DNA of 64,000 nucleotides from Rhynchopus sp. YZ270_cl-10 (taxonomy: Eukaryota; Euglenozoa; Diplonemea; Diplonemida; Diplonemidae), in assembly GCA_964035575.1 (NCBI GenBank), contig OZ037909.1, positions 434,001 to 498,000 of the forward strand, in the 5' to 3' direction. The position numbers and the translations under genes are program-made. The notes beneath the pieces were generated by a model. That model was not told the origin of the DNA, ran no database searches, and saw nothing but the letters and a program-made list of their open reading frames with translations. Positions within the stretch are counted from its first letter, which is position 1, and each line of letters opens with the position of its first letter. Shown piece by piece: positions 62,152-64,000 of the stretch.

Positions 62152-63596
62152 CTAGAGGTGAAACCTCCTGCGCGATTTGTCCATCTCCTTCTTCTTGCGG
62201 AACCACTCGTACTCCCCAAACCTTGGATTGAAGAGGCCTGCCTGCAGCGATCGCAGACGCAGTGTGAAGCGTGGCCCTATCTCCTGCATACGAACCGCTT
62301 CCGTCGACTCGTACATGTACCTGAACGCCCTCACAAAGATGAAGTCACGGTGGTTGTGGAACGTCGCCACGGCACGCCCTGTTTTGAAGAGAAAATAGTG
62401 ATTGTGTTTGAAAAGTGCAAAAAAAAATTGAAACAGCTTCTGTGTTTTGAATCAGTTCGTTATTATTTGCTGATGCTGTAAGAAAGTTGGCATGCTTAAC
62501 AATAAAGATCGGTGTGAAAGGATTTGGCAAAGATAGTGTTGATGATAAAGTGAATAACGTTGCATACCCTGTTCGTCCTTGATCTGAGGGAACATAGCCT
62601 GGAACTGACGTGACACACGCTTCCCGAGACGTGTCGAGAACCCCTTCATGACAAGCTCGGGGAAATGCTCTGAACGCACACCCGCGTCCGGGATTTCACT
62701 GTGGAACTTTGTGTTGGAAATGCGGTACCAATGGGTGGGGCCTTGCGGGAGATGGGTGATGATCATCGAGTCTGTAGGAAAAAAGAAGAAAAAATGAACG
62801 CATTTCCCCAAAAATACAAACCGCTCCTAAAAACCTCACCAAAACAACAAAATATAAATTTCACACAGTGGACACCTTCCAAGGAACCAGGGGAGAAGCT
62901 TCGTCCACACCCCAATCGCCTCTTTTAGACCAGACAAAACGCAACAAAAAAGCCCTTCATTTACATACATGGATGCGACTTCTGCCCACCTCCGCTGTCA
63001 CCTACGATCATGACATCTGTGTAGCCTCGGTTGACTGCGTATTGGGTGATTTGCTTGACTGCGTAGCCTCGACGTTCGAAGTAGTGGCAGTTTGGGAAGA
63101 ACTTGACAAGCTCGTCCATGAACTTCCTGGTACGTGCGCAGGGGTCGATCTGTGTTGTGAGGAGGAGCTGCGGGGGGACGCCCTCATGGTAGTGGTCGAG
63201 GTACTCATCGTCCGCTTCGTCGGCAACCATCTCCTCGTCGTCGCTCTGCACAAAGGCGTCATCTGCCTCACGCATGTTGTCCGTTGTCTTCGGGATGAGC
63301 TTCGGCACCGCCTCCTCACCGTGCTCCTCACGCAGCTTCTTCCGCTGTTCTCGCCGAGCTAACTTCCGCACAGCGCGCTCCACCTTGAACTTCTGAAACG
63401 CCTCGACACGTGCTCGCCGGTTGGTTTTCTTGGTCCGCTCATCCAATGTCTGCGTCGGCGGTGCGATCTCATCCTCCGCAGCATCAATCTTCTTCCTCAA
63501 AATCCCAATCCTGCCCCGCTTCGGCGCGTCCTTCTTCTCCCCTCCCTCCACCCCCGCCTTCTTCGGGCCTTTTCGTCTTACCATTCGTTTCCCCAT
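62152..63596 (-). CDS. RPF1: Ribosome production factor 1, Brix-domain protein
   Basis: Exons are 63596-62969, 62771-62568 and 62378-62152 (both introns phase 1; donors GTATGT and GTATGC), for 352 residues. RPF1 is a nucleolar factor needed for maturation of the 60S subunit. The basic N-terminal helix ([20 protein letters not shown]) and acidic linker ([16 protein letters not shown]) precede the Brix domain ([91 protein letters not shown]). The C-terminus ends [12 protein letters not shown], the counterpart of the yeast PEMDKEKKKFYL ending, which separates RPF1 from IMP4 and other Brix proteins. ATG 63596 begins [10 protein letters not shown]; the frame upstream has no ATG. Confidence 0.93.
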
Positions 63597-63779
63597 TTTT
63601 GGTGTCTTTATTAATAGTTTGTGTACTGATGTGAAGTTGGTTGAAGTTGACAAAACATAAAAATATACAAAATATCAAAACGTCGCAAGTAGGAAAACTC
63701 TAGGGGAAAAAAACGTTGTTTAGTATAGTGAGCTCACCCTCTAATCTGATGCGCCCTACAGTCCAACCTCTATTTTATA

Positions 63780-63878
63780 GATTTCTAATTTATAGAATGG
63801 CCAAAAATGGCCAAAAACTAATTAATTAATCTACAAATTACAAATCTACAAATTGCGATTCTATAAATTATAGATGGG
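63780..63878. repeat. AT-rich imperfect inverted repeat near the strand switch
   Basis: TCTAATTTATAGAAT on the left is answered by ATTCTATAAATTATAGA on the right, with internal AATTAATTAAT and CTACAAATTACAAATCTACA repeats. It lies between RPF1 and the possible plus-strand start and might be a short MITE. Confidence 0.45.
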
Positions 63879-63954
63879 TGACCTAGCCCCTACCGTTCCT
63901 ACCGCCACCACTCATAATCTCTACAGTTTACCCACGTTCACCTTCACTCATAAA

Positions 63955-64000
63955 ATGTCCCTGCCCACTCTGTTCATTGAGAACGCGGAACAACAGGAGG
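63955..64000 (+). CDS. Possible start of a plus-strand gene, cut by the window edge
   Basis: An ATG at 63955 opens a frame of at least 15 codons (MSLPTLFIENAEQQE) with GC-rich, coding-like composition directly after an AT-rich tract, and an acceptor-like CTCTACAG 30 bases upstream. If real, it diverges from RPF1 across about 360 bases. The stretch is too short to identify or to exclude chance. Confidence 0.35.
   Translation, partial: MSLPTLFIENAEQQE

Noticed and set aside
62152-63596. Assignment of the Brix protein as IMP4
   Set aside because: The acidic linker, the [13 protein letters not shown] region and the ending [12 protein letters not shown] match RPF1 and not IMP4.

Overview
This is a 64-kb piece of nuclear DNA from a unicellular eukaryote (protist). 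The genes have spliceosomal introns: 27 can be placed, with donors close to GTATGY, acceptors ending (T/A)ACAG, and reading phase kept across every junction I checked. Stop codons are the standard ones. Exons are GC-rich and sit in AT-rich, repeat-packed flanks. The gene set (cytosolic GlnRS, ER GRP170, mitochondrial CHCH and COX5B-like proteins, RPF1) is that of an aerobic protist. Two architectures recall Discoba: a TM receptor kinase with a cyclase-homology domain, and a giant CLU-type protein with KOW/SH3-like modules. The introns argue against a trypanosomatid. I leave the phylum open.

All sixteen well-supported genes lie on the minus strand, and one possible plus-strand start appears at the very right edge. 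From left to right: a partial coiled-coil gene (1-4496) and a second coiled-coil gene (4657-6643); a small membrane protein (7581-8539); glutaminyl-tRNA synthetase with a cysteinyl-tRNA-synthetase-type tail exon (9703-13412); a 6.5-kb block of non-autonomous inverted-repeat elements and satellites (13534-20103); a coiled-coil gene (20205-22066); a twin-CX9C protein (22450-23317); a MINDY deubiquitinase with a spliced-on CaaX box (25041-26703); the ER chaperone GRP170 in nine exons (29527-33240); a nested set of inverted-repeat elements (34203-37332); a WW/SRI-like protein (38139-39854); two small unknowns (40002-40499, 41390-42246); a zinc-finger relic; a CS-cyclophilin (43392-44480); a COX5B-like subunit (46385-47247); a 1,607-residue receptor-like kinase (48523-53452); a 2,488-residue intronless giant (53913-61379); and RPF1 (62152-63596).

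The genes do not form one pathway. Aminoacylation, ER folding, deubiquitination, prolyl isomerisation, respiration, signalling and 60S ribosome assembly are represented, as expected of a random stretch of nuclear genome with consistent gene direction.

The unusual content is of three kinds. First, gene architecture: the GlnRS tail fusion, the receptor kinase and the CLU-type giant. Second, a family of satellites (units of 5, 7, 8 and 9 bp built on ACAG...TAC), several inside introns. Third, non-autonomous TIR elements, two of which share an internal cargo whose predicted hairpins differ by compensatory base changes, so it may be an undescribed structured RNA. No transposase, CRISPR array, rRNA or convincing tRNA gene was seen.
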